A DNA stretch of 64,000 bases, from the NCBI GenBank assembly GCA_905233135.1, contig CAJOCQ010000002.1, positions 299,605-363,604 on the forward strand, written 5' to 3'. Shown here one piece after another: positions 25,122 to 34,095 of the stretch. The notes beneath the pieces are model-generated. The model did no database searches and was not told the DNA's origin. It was given only the letters and a program-made list of their open reading frames with translations. The DNA is from an uncultured Selenomonadaceae bacterium (lineage in GTDB: Bacteria; Bacillota; Negativicutes; Selenomonadales; Selenomonadaceae). A program made the translations under genes and the position numbers. How positions within the stretch are numbered: position 1 is the stretch's first letter; each line of letters begins with the position of its first letter.

Positions 25122-26772
25122 ACAAAAATTGCAAATAATTCCATTGGGCGGCTTGGGCGAAATTGGGAAAAATATGACAGTCATTCGTTGCGGCGACGAA
25201 ATGATTATAATCGATTCGGGCTTAATGTTCCCCGAAAATGAAATGCTCGGCGTAGATTTGGTTATCCCCGATATTTCATACGTGTTAGAAAACGAAAAAT
25301 GCTTAAAGGCGATAGTTTTGACGCACGGGCACGAAGACCACATTGGCGCGTTGCCGTACATTATGAAAAGACTTTCAGTGCCGATTTACGGTACAAAGTT
25401 GACTCTTGGAATTTTGGAAGGACGCCTCAAAGAAAACGGCGTTGACTGCGGAAATTTGCACGCCGTTGCACCGGGCGAAATTATTATGCTCGGCTGTTTC
25501 AGTGTAGGATTTATCAGAGTAAATCACTCAATCCCCGATTCAGTCGGCTTGTCGATTAAAACGCCCGTCGGAATGATTGTACATACAGGCGATTTTAAAT
25601 TTGACTATACGCCCGTTGACGGCAAAATGACGGATTTTCGCCGCCTTGCAGATTTGGGAAATAAGGGCGTTTTAGTTTTACTTGCCGATTCAACCAACGC
25701 CGAAAGAGAAGGACATACTGCAAGCGAAAAAACTGTAGGCGCGGCGTTTAACCGCGAATTTTTCAATGCGCAGGGCAGAATTATTGTTGCAACTTTTTCT
25801 TCAAATGTACACAGAATCCAGCAAGTTATTGATATGGCTGTTAAATACCGCCGCCGCGTTGCAATTTTGGGGCGCAGTATGGTTAATGTTGTAAATATTT
25901 CAATGGAACTCGGCTACATTCACGCGCCCGAAGGTACTATTATCGACATTGAAGAAATTGTCAATTACCCTGCAAACAAAGTTGTAATTATCACGACGGG
26001 CAGTCAAGGCGAACCTATGAGCGCGCTTACAAGAATGGCAATGAGTGACCACAGGCAAGTCGATATTATTCAAGGCGACACTGTTATAATTTCGGCAACG
26101 CCAATTCCCGGCAACGAAAAAGTTGTTGCAAAAACTATCGACAACCTTTTGAGGCTCGGCGCAAATGTTGTTTACAGCAAAAACGAAGGTATTCACGTTT
26201 CAGGGCACGGCTCCCGCGAAGAATTGAAACTTATGCACAATCTCATTAAGCCGAAATTTTTTATTCCCGTTCACGGCGAATTACACCATTTATTTGCACA
26301 TGCAAAACTTGCTGAAGAATTGGGAATGACGCGCGACCATATTTTGGTTGGCGAAAACGGATTTGTTTTTGAATTTACGAAAGACCGCGGCAGAGTTGCA
26401 GGGCGAATTAATTGGGGCGTTGTAATGGTTGACGGCTTGGGCGTCGGCGACGTTGGAAATATTGTCCTGCGCGACAGGCGGCAACTTTCGCAGGACGGAA
26501 TTTTAATTGTAGTTGTTACTATGAATCGTGAAACCGGAAAAATTGTTGCAGGTCCCGACGTTGTAAGTCGCGGCTTTGTCTATGTAAGAGAATCTGAAGC
26601 ACTGATGGACGAGGCAAAGGCGCGCGTTATGCAGGCATTGAAACATTGCGCCGAAGAAAAAATTACCGATTGGTCAACAATAAAAATTAACGTTAAAGAC
26701 GCGCTCGCACAATTTTTGTTTGAACAAACGCGCCGCCGCCCTATGATTCTTCCAATTATTATGGAAATTTAA
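25093..26772 (+). CDS. rnjA: Ribonuclease J
   Basis: Metallo-beta-lactamase/beta-CASP ribonuclease with 5'-to-3' exo- and endonuclease action in mRNA decay and rRNA maturation. 559 residues, TTG start inside a leader-peptide frame. Motifs: GGLGEIGKNM, LTHGHEDHIGALPY near 75-88 (metal ligands), HTGDFKFD, then the beta-CASP domain with TGSQGEPMSALTRMA and a C-terminal HVSGHGSREELKL plus PVHGELHH. The alternative start options differ by only a few residues. Autoregulation is known for such genes in general and the leader here would suit it. Confidence 0.95.
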   Translation: MKNNEQQRIEQKLQIIPLGGLGEIGKNMTVIRCGDEMIIIDSGLMFPENEMLGVDLVIPDISYVLENEKCLKAIVLTHGHEDHIGALPYIMKRLSVPIYGTKLTLGILEGRLKENGVDCGNLHAVAPGEIIMLGCFSVGFIRVNHSIPDSVGLSIKTPVGMIVHTGDFKFDYTPVDGKMTDFRRLADLGNKGVLVLLADSTNAEREGHTASEKTVGAAFNREFFNAQGRIIVATFSSNVHRIQQVIDMAVKYRRRVAILGRSMVNVVNISMELGYIHAPEGTIIDIEEIVNYPANKVVIITTGSQGEPMSALTRMAMSDHRQVDIIQGDTVIISATPIPGNEKVVAKTIDNLLRLGANVVYSKNEGIHVSGHGSREELKLMHNLIKPKFFIPVHGELHHLFAHAKLAEELGMTRDHILVGENGFVFEFTKDRGRVAGRINWGVVMVDGLGVGDVGNIVLRDRRQLSQDGILIVVVTMNRETGKIVAGPDVVSRGFVYVRESEALMDEAKARVMQALKHCAEEKITDWSTIKINVKDALAQFLFEQTRRRPMILPIIMEI

Positions 26773-26793
26773 TTTTTAGGAGATGCAGTTTTT

Positions 26794-27916
26794 ATGAAAG
26801 TTGCAATTTGCGGTTATCCGCCGCTTGCTTTTAAAATTTTTAACGATTTAAAAAATATTGGCATTGAATGTACGCACTTTATCAAAGATTTTGTATCAAA
26901 TCACGGCGAAAAAGAATTTCAAATCCCTACCCCCCCTATCGATTGATAAGCTTTTTTGAATTTCGCAGATTGATTGAGGCAGGGAAACTCGATGGTTTAA
27001 TTATTGCCGAATTTCCGCAAAATCGTTTTGTCAACTTTGCAGGCTGTATGATATTCCCAATGTTTATTTTACAAATATCAGCAACCCTTTTAAATTTCTG
27101 TACAAATTGGATAACGAAAAAGTTTATATCCCCTACCTGGAAACAAATTTAATTGACAGTTGCAATTTGAACTGCAAAGGTTGTACACATTTCGCAAATC
27201 TCTTCAGCGATGACGATTTTTACAAACTTGAGGATTTTAAACGAGATGTCAAGCAACTTTCAAGCCGCGCAGATATTTTACGCTTCAGACTTTTGGGCGG
27301 AGAGCCGTTAAAGTTAAAAAATCTTGACCAATATTTAAAAATTGCAAGAAATTATTTGCCGCAAACAGATTTAAGAATTGTTACAAACGGCTTGCTGATT
27401 CCGAATACGCCGCAATATATTTTTGATTCCCTGCGCGAAAACAGAATTGTAGTTGATATTTCACCATATCCGCCGACTTTAAAAATCCTTGACAAAATAA
27501 AAAATATCCTCAAAGAAAATAATATTTTTTATACACAGTCAACGGCGGGCGGTATTGAAACTTTTACAACATTTTTGACATTGCACGGCGGACACAATCC
27601 CCAAAAATCCCGCGCCGTTTGTATAAATGACATTTGCAGATTTTTGCGTAACGGCAAAATTTATAAATGCCCCGTTGACGCTTTAAGTTATAAGCTTGTT
27701 GAACATTTCGGAATAAAAGATTTTCCAAAGGCAACGGGTGTTGACATTTTCGCAAAAAATTTCAGTACGCTTATGGAACATCTTGACGATAATATTGAAC
27801 TTTGCTATTGGTGTAATGAAACTGCGCGTGAAATTCAATGGACGCCCGAAAATAATCCTAAAATTACAGATTGGCTTGCTAATCCCGCCGAAGTTGAAAA
27901 TTTTCTTCCGAAATAA
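26794..27916 (+). pseudogene. Radical SAM gene broken by two frameshifts
   Basis: ATG at 26794 (AGGAGATG upstream) opens MKVAICGYPPLAFKIF and runs to a TGA at 26944. A run of seven C at 26930-26936 is where the frame is lost; one extra base restores FEFRRLIEAGKLDGLII and so on. A second single-base loss near 27035-27047 leads to YDIPNVYFTNI and the radical SAM core, which is open to 27916 and has the CNLNCKGC iron-sulfur motif (CxxxCxxC), a GGEP motif and later Cys pairs (CINDIC, CYWC) like a SPASM region. Intact, the protein would be about 374 residues. Sequencing error, phase variation or decay are all possible. The substrate is unknown. Confidence 0.75.
27107..27916 (+). CDS. Radical SAM domain, intact C-terminal frame
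   Basis: 269 codons still open from the broken gene at 26794. No ribosome site fits its first ATG or GTG-type codon, so it is probably only made if the frameshifts are errors or are bypassed. Holds the 4Fe-4S motif near residues 18-25 and RLLGGEPL near 60. Confidence 0.6.
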   Translation: MDNEKVYIPYLETNLIDSCNLNCKGCTHFANLFSDDDFYKLEDFKRDVKQLSSRADILRFRLLGGEPLKLKNLDQYLKIARNYLPQTDLRIVTNGLLIPNTPQYIFDSLRENRIVVDISPYPPTLKILDKIKNILKENNIFYTQSTAGGIETFTTFLTLHGGHNPQKSRAVCINDICRFLRNGKIYKCPVDALSYKLVEHFGIKDFPKATGVDIFAKNFSTLMEHLDDNIELCYWCNETAREIQWTPENNPKITDWLANPAEVENFLPK

Positions 27917-27942
27917 AATCCCTTAATATTTAATCCTAAAAA

Positions 27943-27972
27943 AAGCTGTCCTGCGCGACGGCTTTTTTTATT
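27943..27972 (+). terminator. Terminator before dnaE
   Basis: AAGCTGTC and GACGGCTT arms around CTGCGC, A7 before and T7 after. Confidence 0.75.
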
Positions 27973-28040
27973 TTGCCCGCTTGCCAAAAAATTTTTTCTG
28001 CCTTATAGTTTGCAAAAGAAATATTTACGCGGTGATTAAA

Positions 28041-31000
28041 ATGAATGAAAAAAATTTTGTCCACCTGCACAACCATACAGAATACAGCTTGCTTGACGGC
28101 GCGTCGAGAATTGCAGATTTAATTTCGCAAACAAAAAAGCTCGGAATGGACGCGCTTGCAATTACCGACCACGGCAATATGTACGGCGTCATTGATTTTT
28201 ACAAAACAGCGGTAAAGCACGGCGTTAAACCAATTATTGGTTGCGAAGTGTACGTTGCGCCGCGCTCCCGCTTTGAGCGCACGCCTTCTGACGGCGTAAA
28301 ATATTTTCATTTAATTTTGCTTGCCGAAAACAACGAAGGCTACAAAAATCTTGTCAAGCTTGTATCATTTGCCGCGCTGGAAGGTTTTTACTACAAGCCG
28401 CGCGTTGACAAGGAAATTTTGCGAAAATATCACGGCGGTTTAATTGCGCTGTCGGCTTGCATTGAAGGCGAAATTCCAAAGGCAATTTTGCAAAATGATT
28501 TTCAGCGCGCCGTTGAACTTGTCAAGGAATACGTTGAAATTTTCGGGCGTGAAAATTTTTTTTTAGAAATACAGAATCACGGCTTGCACGAAGAAAAAAT
28601 TGTGCGTGACGCTTTAATGAAAATTGCGCGGGCGTTAAATTTAAATCTTGTTGCAACGAATGACGCGCATTATATCCTGCGCGAAGACAGCGAATTTCAA
28701 GACTTGTTGCTATGCATTCAAATGAATAAAACCGTTGACGAAAAAAAACGCCTGCGCTTTCCTTCCGATGATTATTATTTAAAGTCGCCCGAAGAAATGC
28801 GCAATTTGTTTTCTGAAGTGCCCGAAGCTTGCGATAACACTTTGAAAATTGCCGCGCGTTGCAATGTAACTTTCGAGTTCGGAAAATTGCAACTGCCTGA
28901 ATTTCCAATTCCCGCGCCTTATACTTCGGACGCCGAATATTTGAAAAAACTTTGCTACGAAAAAATTTCAAGCCGCTATAAAATCGTTGACGAAAAAATT
29001 TCCGTGCGCCTTGAATATGAACTCGAAGTTATTAACAAAATGGGCTATGACGGCTATTTTTTGATAGTTGCAGATTTTATAAATTTCGCCAAGAAAAAAA
29101 ATATTGCGGTAGGACCCGGACGCGGCAGCGCGGCGGGCAGTATCGTTGCATACATTTTGGGAATTACCGAACTTGACCCGCTGAAATTTGATTTGTTGTT
29201 TGAAAGGTTTTTGAATCCCGAGCGCGTCAGTATGCCCGATATTGACATAGATTTTTGCTACATTCGGCGCGAAGAAGTTATTGACTACGTGAAAAATTTT
29301 TACGGCGCGGATCACGTCGCGCAGATTGTGACTTTTGGAACAATGGCGGCAAAAGCGGTTGTTCGTGACGTTGTACGCGCGTTGAATATTCCCTACGCCG
29401 AAGGCTCGCGAATTGTTTCAATGATTCCCAACGAATTAAAAATTACGCTTGAAAAGGCGTTGCAAACTTCCAACGATTTAAGGCAGGAATACGAAAATAA
29501 TTCGCAAGTTCGCCGCGTGATAGATTTTTCAAAAAAACTTGAAGGCTTGCCGCGCCACGCCTCGACGCACGCCGCAGGAATTGTTATTTCAAAATTCCCG
29601 CTTACAGATTATGTGCCCGTGCAACTTTCCAACGGCTCGATTGTCACGCAGTACGATAAAGACAAAATCGAAGAGCTCGGCTTGCTGAAAATGGATTTTC
29701 TCGGCTTGCGAACTTTGACGATTATTGATGAAACAATTAAAAATGTGCGAAAGACGCGCGGCGAAATTATCGATATTTCAAAAATCCCGCTCGACGATAA
29801 AGCAACTGCCGAAATGTTATCTGCGGGCAAAAGCGGCGCGGTTTTTCAAATGGAATCGCCGGGAATGAAAAAACTTGTCAAAGATTTAAAGCCGAAAAAT
29901 TTTGCAGATTTAATCCCGACGGTTGCACTGTACAGACCGGGACCATTGGGCAGCGGAATGGTTGCAGATTTTATCGACGGCAAGCACGGCAAGAAAAAAG
30001 TTGAGTATATGCACCCGAAATTGGAACCGATTTTAAAAGAAACATTCGGCGTTATCCTGTACCAAGAACAAGTTATGCAAATTGTGCAAGCGTTGGCGGG
30101 ATTTACTTTAGGGCAAGCGGATTTATTGCGGCGGGCAATGGGCAAAAAGAAAGCTGAAATAATTTTGGCGCAGAAAGAAAATTTTTTGGCGGGTTGCGAA
30201 AGTAACGGCGTGGAAAAATTTTTGGCAGAAAGAATTTTTGACTTGCTGATGAATTTTGCAGACTACGGTTTCAACAAATCACATTCTGCGGCGTACGCTC
30301 TGATAGCGTGGCAGACGGCTTATTTGAAGGCTCATTACCCCGTTGAATTTATGGCGGCGATGCTCTCAAGCGTTATGGATTCTGACAAAATTGCAACTTA
30401 CATTGATTTAACGCGGAAAATGTACATAAAAATTTTGCCGCCCGACGTAAATGCAAGCGGCGTACATTTTGAAGTTGAAGGCGGCGCAATTCGTTTTGCA
30501 CTTTCGGCGATAAAAAATTTGGGCGAAGGCGCAATAGCGGGCGTTGTTGAAGTTCGCAAGAAAGGCGGTGCGTTTAAATCGTTGTTAGATTTTTGTAGCC
30601 GCGTAAACTTGAAAGATTTAAACAGAAAAAGCGTTGAAAATCTGATAAAGTGCGGCGCGTTTGATTCTGTTGACTCGCGCAGGACTGCGTTGCTTGCGTC
30701 GCTGGAAGATGCATTTGCGGAAGGCGTGCGAAAAAATAAAGACGCGGCGGGCGGGCAAGGCGGGCTTTTTGATGATATGGAAATTTCGGCGGCAGAAAAT
30801 ATTTTGCCAAAAATTGCAGAACGCCCAAAGGTTGAAATTTTGGCTTGGGAAAAAGAGGCGTTCGGATTTTATATGTCGGGGAATCCGCTGGACGAATTTG
30901 CGGAAAAAATTTCGGGCTTGATAAAGATTGATGAAATTAAACGCGGTGATTTTAATGACGGGCAAATTGTAAAAATCGGCGGGTTAATTTTAAACGCGCG

Positions 31001-31400
31001 GCGCACTACAACCAAAAAAGGAGATTTAATGGCGAATATCACTTTGGAAGATTTTGGCGGCAATATCAGAGTTGTAATTTTTCCTGCGGTTTTTGAAAAG
31101 TGCAGCGAGTGCATTTTGGAAGACGAAATTATTGTTGTAAGCGGCAAGGTTGACGGCGCAAAAATTGTTGCAAGTGAAATTGTCCGTGCGCAGGATTTTT
31201 TACCTGATATTTATTTTAATGTACCGCCGAATTTGCAAGAAAAAATTTTAAGCGTGCTGAAAAATTACGGCGGCAAAAGTTCAGTTTTTTTCAAGATTAA
31301 CGGCAAGTGGCGCAGGCAAAATTTAAAAGTTACGATAAATAAAAATCTGCGCGAAGAGCTTAAAAATTTGCTCGGCGCAGAAAATTTCAGAATCTATTAA
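28041..31400 (+). CDS. dnaE: DNA polymerase III alpha subunit
   Basis: Replicative polymerase. Started at ATG 28041 (GCGGTGATTAAA upstream) because the extra 20 codons of the longer frame are not family-like; 1119 residues. Order: PHP domain with HLHNHTEYSLLDG at 7-19 and ITDHGNMYG, palm with GPGRGSAAGS and PDIDIDFCYIRRE (catalytic Asp) near 400, GLPRHASTHAAGIV, the YQEQVM and GYGFNKSHSAAYA region, helix-hairpin-helix, and an OB-fold near 980-1060. This is a short DnaE, not a PolC. Confidence 0.97.
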   Translation: MNEKNFVHLHNHTEYSLLDGASRIADLISQTKKLGMDALAITDHGNMYGVIDFYKTAVKHGVKPIIGCEVYVAPRSRFERTPSDGVKYFHLILLAENNEGYKNLVKLVSFAALEGFYYKPRVDKEILRKYHGGLIALSACIEGEIPKAILQNDFQRAVELVKEYVEIFGRENFFLEIQNHGLHEEKIVRDALMKIARALNLNLVATNDAHYILREDSEFQDLLLCIQMNKTVDEKKRLRFPSDDYYLKSPEEMRNLFSEVPEACDNTLKIAARCNVTFEFGKLQLPEFPIPAPYTSDAEYLKKLCYEKISSRYKIVDEKISVRLEYELEVINKMGYDGYFLIVADFINFAKKKNIAVGPGRGSAAGSIVAYILGITELDPLKFDLLFERFLNPERVSMPDIDIDFCYIRREEVIDYVKNFYGADHVAQIVTFGTMAAKAVVRDVVRALNIPYAEGSRIVSMIPNELKITLEKALQTSNDLRQEYENNSQVRRVIDFSKKLEGLPRHASTHAAGIVISKFPLTDYVPVQLSNGSIVTQYDKDKIEELGLLKMDFLGLRTLTIIDETIKNVRKTRGEIIDISKIPLDDKATAEMLSAGKSGAVFQMESPGMKKLVKDLKPKNFADLIPTVALYRPGPLGSGMVADFIDGKHGKKKVEYMHPKLEPILKETFGVILYQEQVMQIVQALAGFTLGQADLLRRAMGKKKAEIILAQKENFLAGCESNGVEKFLAERIFDLLMNFADYGFNKSHSAAYALIAWQTAYLKAHYPVEFMAAMLSSVMDSDKIATYIDLTRKMYIKILPPDVNASGVHFEVEGGAIRFALSAIKNLGEGAIAGVVEVRKKGGAFKSLLDFCSRVNLKDLNRKSVENLIKCGAFDSVDSRRTALLASLEDAFAEGVRKNKDAAGGQGGLFDDMEISAAENILPKIAERPKVEILAWEKEAFGFYMSGNPLDEFAEKISGLIKIDEIKRGDFNDGQIVKIGGLILNARRTTTKKGDLMANITLEDFGGNIRVVIFPAVFEKCSECILEDEIIVVSGKVDGAKIVASEIVRAQDFLPDIYFNVPPNLQEKILSVLKNYGGKSSVFFKINGKWRRQNLKVTINKNLREELKNLLGAENFRIY

Positions 31401-31437
31401 AAAATTTACTCGGCAATTTTAGTGGAAAGTGAATTAA

Positions 31438-31468
31438 AAAAAACGCCCGTTTTTGAAACCGAGCGGTA
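31438..31468 (-). terminator. Terminator after cheB
   Basis: On the minus strand CGCTCGGTT pairs with AACGGGCG (one bulge, one G-U), followed by T8. Confidence 0.65.
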
Positions 31469-31478
31469 AATAAAAAAA

Positions 31479-32060
31479 TTATTTACTGTTATTGGCAATA
31501 GCGGTAATTGCAAGCGGCATACCTTCAAGCGGAACTTGTTTCATAACTGCGCCGCATTCAAAGGCGGAGCGCGGCATACCGTAAACGGCGGAGCTTGCCT
31601 CGTCTTGTCCCAAAGTCAACGCGCCTGTTTTGCGCATTGCCAACAATCCAGCCGCGCCGTCGTGACCAATTCCCGTAAGAATTACGCCCAATGACGCCGC
31701 GCCTACCAATTCTGCAACCGAATGAAATAAAATATCTACTGCGGGGCGGCAAGAATGCACGTGCGGTGCCATAAAACATTTTATTTGCAAAACTTCATTC
31801 AGCTTGATTAATTTCATATGTAAGCCGCCCGGCGCAATGTACGCGCAGTCAGGCTTGATAATTTCGCCGTCTTCGCCTTCTTTGACAGTCAACGCGCTTT
31901 CTTTGTTCATACGCTCGGCGAACATTCGGGAAAAGCCTGCGGGTATATGTTGCACGATGACTATTGGCGGAAAAGGCGGCTTTAATTTCGGCAAGATTGC
32001 CGCTAACGCCTCCACGCCGCCCGTTGATGATCCTATTGCTACAAGTTTAATTTTTCTCAC
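31479..32060 (-). CDS. cheB: CheB-type methylesterase, catalytic domain only
   Basis: Removes methyl groups from chemoreceptors or deamidates them. About 193 residues from GTG 32060; TTG 32063 and GTG 32069 are also possible. The catalytic triad is intact: GSSTGG (Ser), VIVQHIPAGF (His) and GIGHDGAAGL (Asp). The usual N-terminal receiver domain is missing (full CheB is about 350 residues), so phosphorylation cannot control it through a fused domain. No chemotaxis genes flank it; cheR is 27 kb away. Confidence 0.9.
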   Translation of the reverse strand: MRKIKLVAIGSSTGGVEALAAILPKLKPPFPPIVIVQHIPAGFSRMFAERMNKESALTVKEGEDGEIIKPDCAYIAPGGLHMKLIKLNEVLQIKCFMAPHVHSCRPAVDILFHSVAELVGAASLGVILTGIGHDGAAGLLAMRKTGALTLGQDEASSAVYGMPRSAFECGAVMKQVPLEGMPLAITAIANNSK

Positions 32061-32157
32061 CAATATCACCGCCCTTTGTAGTGTTATAGTGCGGTAGTGT
32101 TATAGTGGTATAGTTTTTTACTATCCAACTATCCCACTATCCAACTATCCCACTATC
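32061..32157 (-). repeat. Octamer tandem hairpin between yacL and cheB
   Basis: Minus strand: the yacL stop TAG opens TAGTGGGA/TAGTTGGA units, then T-rich turn, then complementary units ACTATACC, ACTATAAC, ACTACCGC, ACTATAAC, ending before the cheB ribosome site. Arms pair over about 30 bases with few mismatches. Confidence 0.8.
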
Positions 32158-33391
32158 TCGGCTTTGCAAAAATCATTCTGCCGGCTGAAGTTTGCAACGC
32201 CGAAGTAACTTCAACTGAAATTGTTCGACTCAAATACCTGTGTCCGTTTTCGATAACAATCATTGTACCGTCGTCAAGATACGCCACGCCTTGTCCCGGT
32301 TCCTTGCCGTCGCGTACAACTTGAACTTTCATTGTTTCGCCGGGAATTACAACCGCTTTAACTGCGTTTGACAAATCGTTAATATTTAAAACTTCGACGC
32401 CGCGCAGTTGTGCAACTTTATTTAAATTAAAATCATTGGTAATAATTTTGCCGCCGATTTTTTGAGCGAGACGCACCAATTTAGAATCGACTTCGTGAAT
32501 ATCTTCAAAGTCAACATTCATAATTTCGACTTCGAGTGGGGATTCTTCACGAATTTTTTGCAGTACGTCAAGCCCGCGTCTGCCGCGTACGCGCCGCAAA
32601 CTGTCAGCCGAATCTGCAATATGTTGCAATTCTTCCAAAACAAAAACGGGAATTAAAAGCTTGCCTTCAAGAAAACCCGTTTTGCAAATGTCAGAAATTC
32701 GCCCGTCAATTATAACGTTGGTATCCAAAATTTTGTAGTTGGGATTTTTATTTTCTTTGACGAGATTAACTTTAGGAATTGGAATTTCTTCAGCTGCCGA
32801 AACTTTTTCAACTTTTTCAACTTCAACAGGTTCAACATTTTCAGTTTCAGGAATTTCAACGAGTTCGGGCTCTTTATGTTTATTTTCACGGCTGCGCAAA
32901 ATTTCCTTCAAAGTTTTTGGTACAGAAGCGAAACTTGCAGTAATTTCTTTACGCTTTTTTATCGTTATACGAATCCCCAAAGTTCCAAGTACGATACTGA
33001 AAACAATCGGGATATAATTTCCAATAACAGGTATTCTTGCAAAGGCATTGCCCAATAAATCCGCTATAATGAGTCCTATTGCCAAACCGACTGCTCCGGC
33101 AATAACGTCGTGAATTGGCATTTTGCTAAGTTGCTTTTCAACAAAGGCGGTAAAATTTCCGAGCTTATTAATTAAAAACGGCGATACAAACCAGCCGGCA
33201 ATTCCGCCGAGTATCGCTCCAACTAAAATACAAATTGCGCTTGCTACAGTCAACTGGAAAATTCCGAGTTCGACTTGAAAAAATTCTGTTGAAATAAATT
33301 CTGTAAGTTGCGGGCTTGCCAATCGGAAAAGCGCGCCGCCCGCTATTATCAGCGTTAACATTATGAAAAATTTTATTATTTTGTCAAGCAT
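32153..33391 (-). CDS. Membrane PIN/TRAM-domain protein (YacL-like)
   Basis: 412 residues from ATG 33391 (AAGAAGGTGAGG upstream). Four hydrophobic segments in the first 145 residues, an acidic linker of V-E-rich repeats (EPVEVEKVEKV), then a PIN nuclease-like domain starting KILDTNVIIDGRI with conserved acidic residues, and a C-terminal TRAM domain (PGETMKVQVVRDGKEPGQGVAYLDDGTMIVIE). This is the architecture of Bacillus YacL, a likely membrane-bound RNA nuclease or RNA-binding protein. Role not established. Confidence 0.9.
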   Translation of the reverse strand: MLDKIIKFFIMLTLIIAGGALFRLASPQLTEFISTEFFQVELGIFQLTVASAICILVGAILGGIAGWFVSPFLINKLGNFTAFVEKQLSKMPIHDVIAGAVGLAIGLIIADLLGNAFARIPVIGNYIPIVFSIVLGTLGIRITIKKRKEITASFASVPKTLKEILRSRENKHKEPELVEIPETENVEPVEVEKVEKVSAAEEIPIPKVNLVKENKNPNYKILDTNVIIDGRISDICKTGFLEGKLLIPVFVLEELQHIADSADSLRRVRGRRGLDVLQKIREESPLEVEIMNVDFEDIHEVDSKLVRLAQKIGGKIITNDFNLNKVAQLRGVEVLNINDLSNAVKAVVIPGETMKVQVVRDGKEPGQGVAYLDDGTMIVIENGHRYLSRTISVEVTSALQTSAGRMIFAKPR

Positions 33392-33467
33392 AAGCCTCAC
33401 CTTCTTTTTAAGAATTAAGGGTTAAGGATTTTTCCCTAACCCCTAAAACCTGACACCTGACACTTAA
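33392..33467 (-). repeat. Intercistronic leader hairpin between cupin gene and yacL
   Basis: Minus strand: after the cupin TGA come TAAGTGTCAGGTGTCAGG units, then AGGGGTTAGGGA that pairs with TCCTTAACCCTTA. Here the gap ends in AAAGAAGGTGAGG instead of the CGACYGAAAGGAG form. Confidence 0.65.
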
Positions 33468-33812
33468 TCAAGGAGTTTTGATAATCAGCGCGATAAAAAT
33501 CAAATTCTCTTCGCCGATATTTTCGATACCGTGCATACCGTTATCACCGCAAAAAGTAGTTTGCCCCGCGCCGACTTCATAAAATTTATCGTTATCGTTA
33601 TATTTCGCTTTGCCCTGCAAAATGTGGTAAGTTTCGGAGTTGCCGTAATGATAATGTGCGCCAATCGACGCGCCAGGCGGTATTACAACTTTTGCGAACA
33701 TTTCACATTGCCCGAGCATTTCTTTTGGCGTCAACAAATGTGTAATGTAAATTTCGCCCTTGCCGCCGGCTTTATTTTTTGCTGTAACGGTGTTGCTTTC
33801 AATGACTGCCAT
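33468..33812 (-). CDS. Cupin-domain protein
   Basis: 114 residues, ATG after ATAGGAGGC. Single cupin barrel: PPGASIGAHYHYGNSETYHILQGKAKYND has the HxH and Glu of motif 1 near 46-60, and GDNGMHGIENIG supplies the motif 2 His. Such small cupins bind a metal and act as sugar-phosphate isomerases, dioxygenases or ligand sensors; the sequence does not decide. It precedes yacL on the same strand. Confidence 0.85.
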   Translation of the reverse strand: MAVIESNTVTAKNKAGGKGEIYITHLLTPKEMLGQCEMFAKVVIPPGASIGAHYHYGNSETYHILQGKAKYNDNDKFYEVGAGQTTFCGDNGMHGIENIGEENLIFIALIIKTP

Positions 33813-34095
33813 TTTTCTGCCTCCTATTAGTTTGAATTTTTTTGTACTTTATTTTTTTACAAGTCGGCATTTCTTTCTTTTTGAAAAAAGAAAGAAACGC
33901 CTGGCAAAGAAAGAAAAACTACCACGCCGCGAGAACCGCCATCACGGCGGTAAACGCGGCCGGCGCACGTCGTGTGCGCCGTTCACTAGCAAGCGCGTGC
34001 TTTTTAAGTTGCAATTTCTAGGCTTAGGAATTAGAAATTGCCGCGCGTCCTGCGCGAGTGGCGGCTCACATCACGTTCGCCGCTTTTTTTATTTA
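33813..34095 (-). repeat. Hairpin-rich gap (element E) between rmlD and cupin gene
   Basis: On the minus strand from the rmlD stop: the 58-base repeat shared with 191-250, then nested GC-rich hairpins (CGGCGCAC-GTC..GCGCCG near 33960-33982, ACCGCC/GGCGGT near 33928-33942 inside GCCGCG/CGCGGC), then the polypyrimidine hairpin closed by GGC/GCC at 33866-33901. Same layout as the CGCCCGTC elements with different core sequence. Confidence 0.6.
34027..34090. repeat. Second copy of the short GC-rich hairpin repeat
   Basis: About 58 bases nearly identical to 191-250, starting right after the rmlD stop. Same two competing stems on the plus strand, with T7. Confidence 0.7.
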
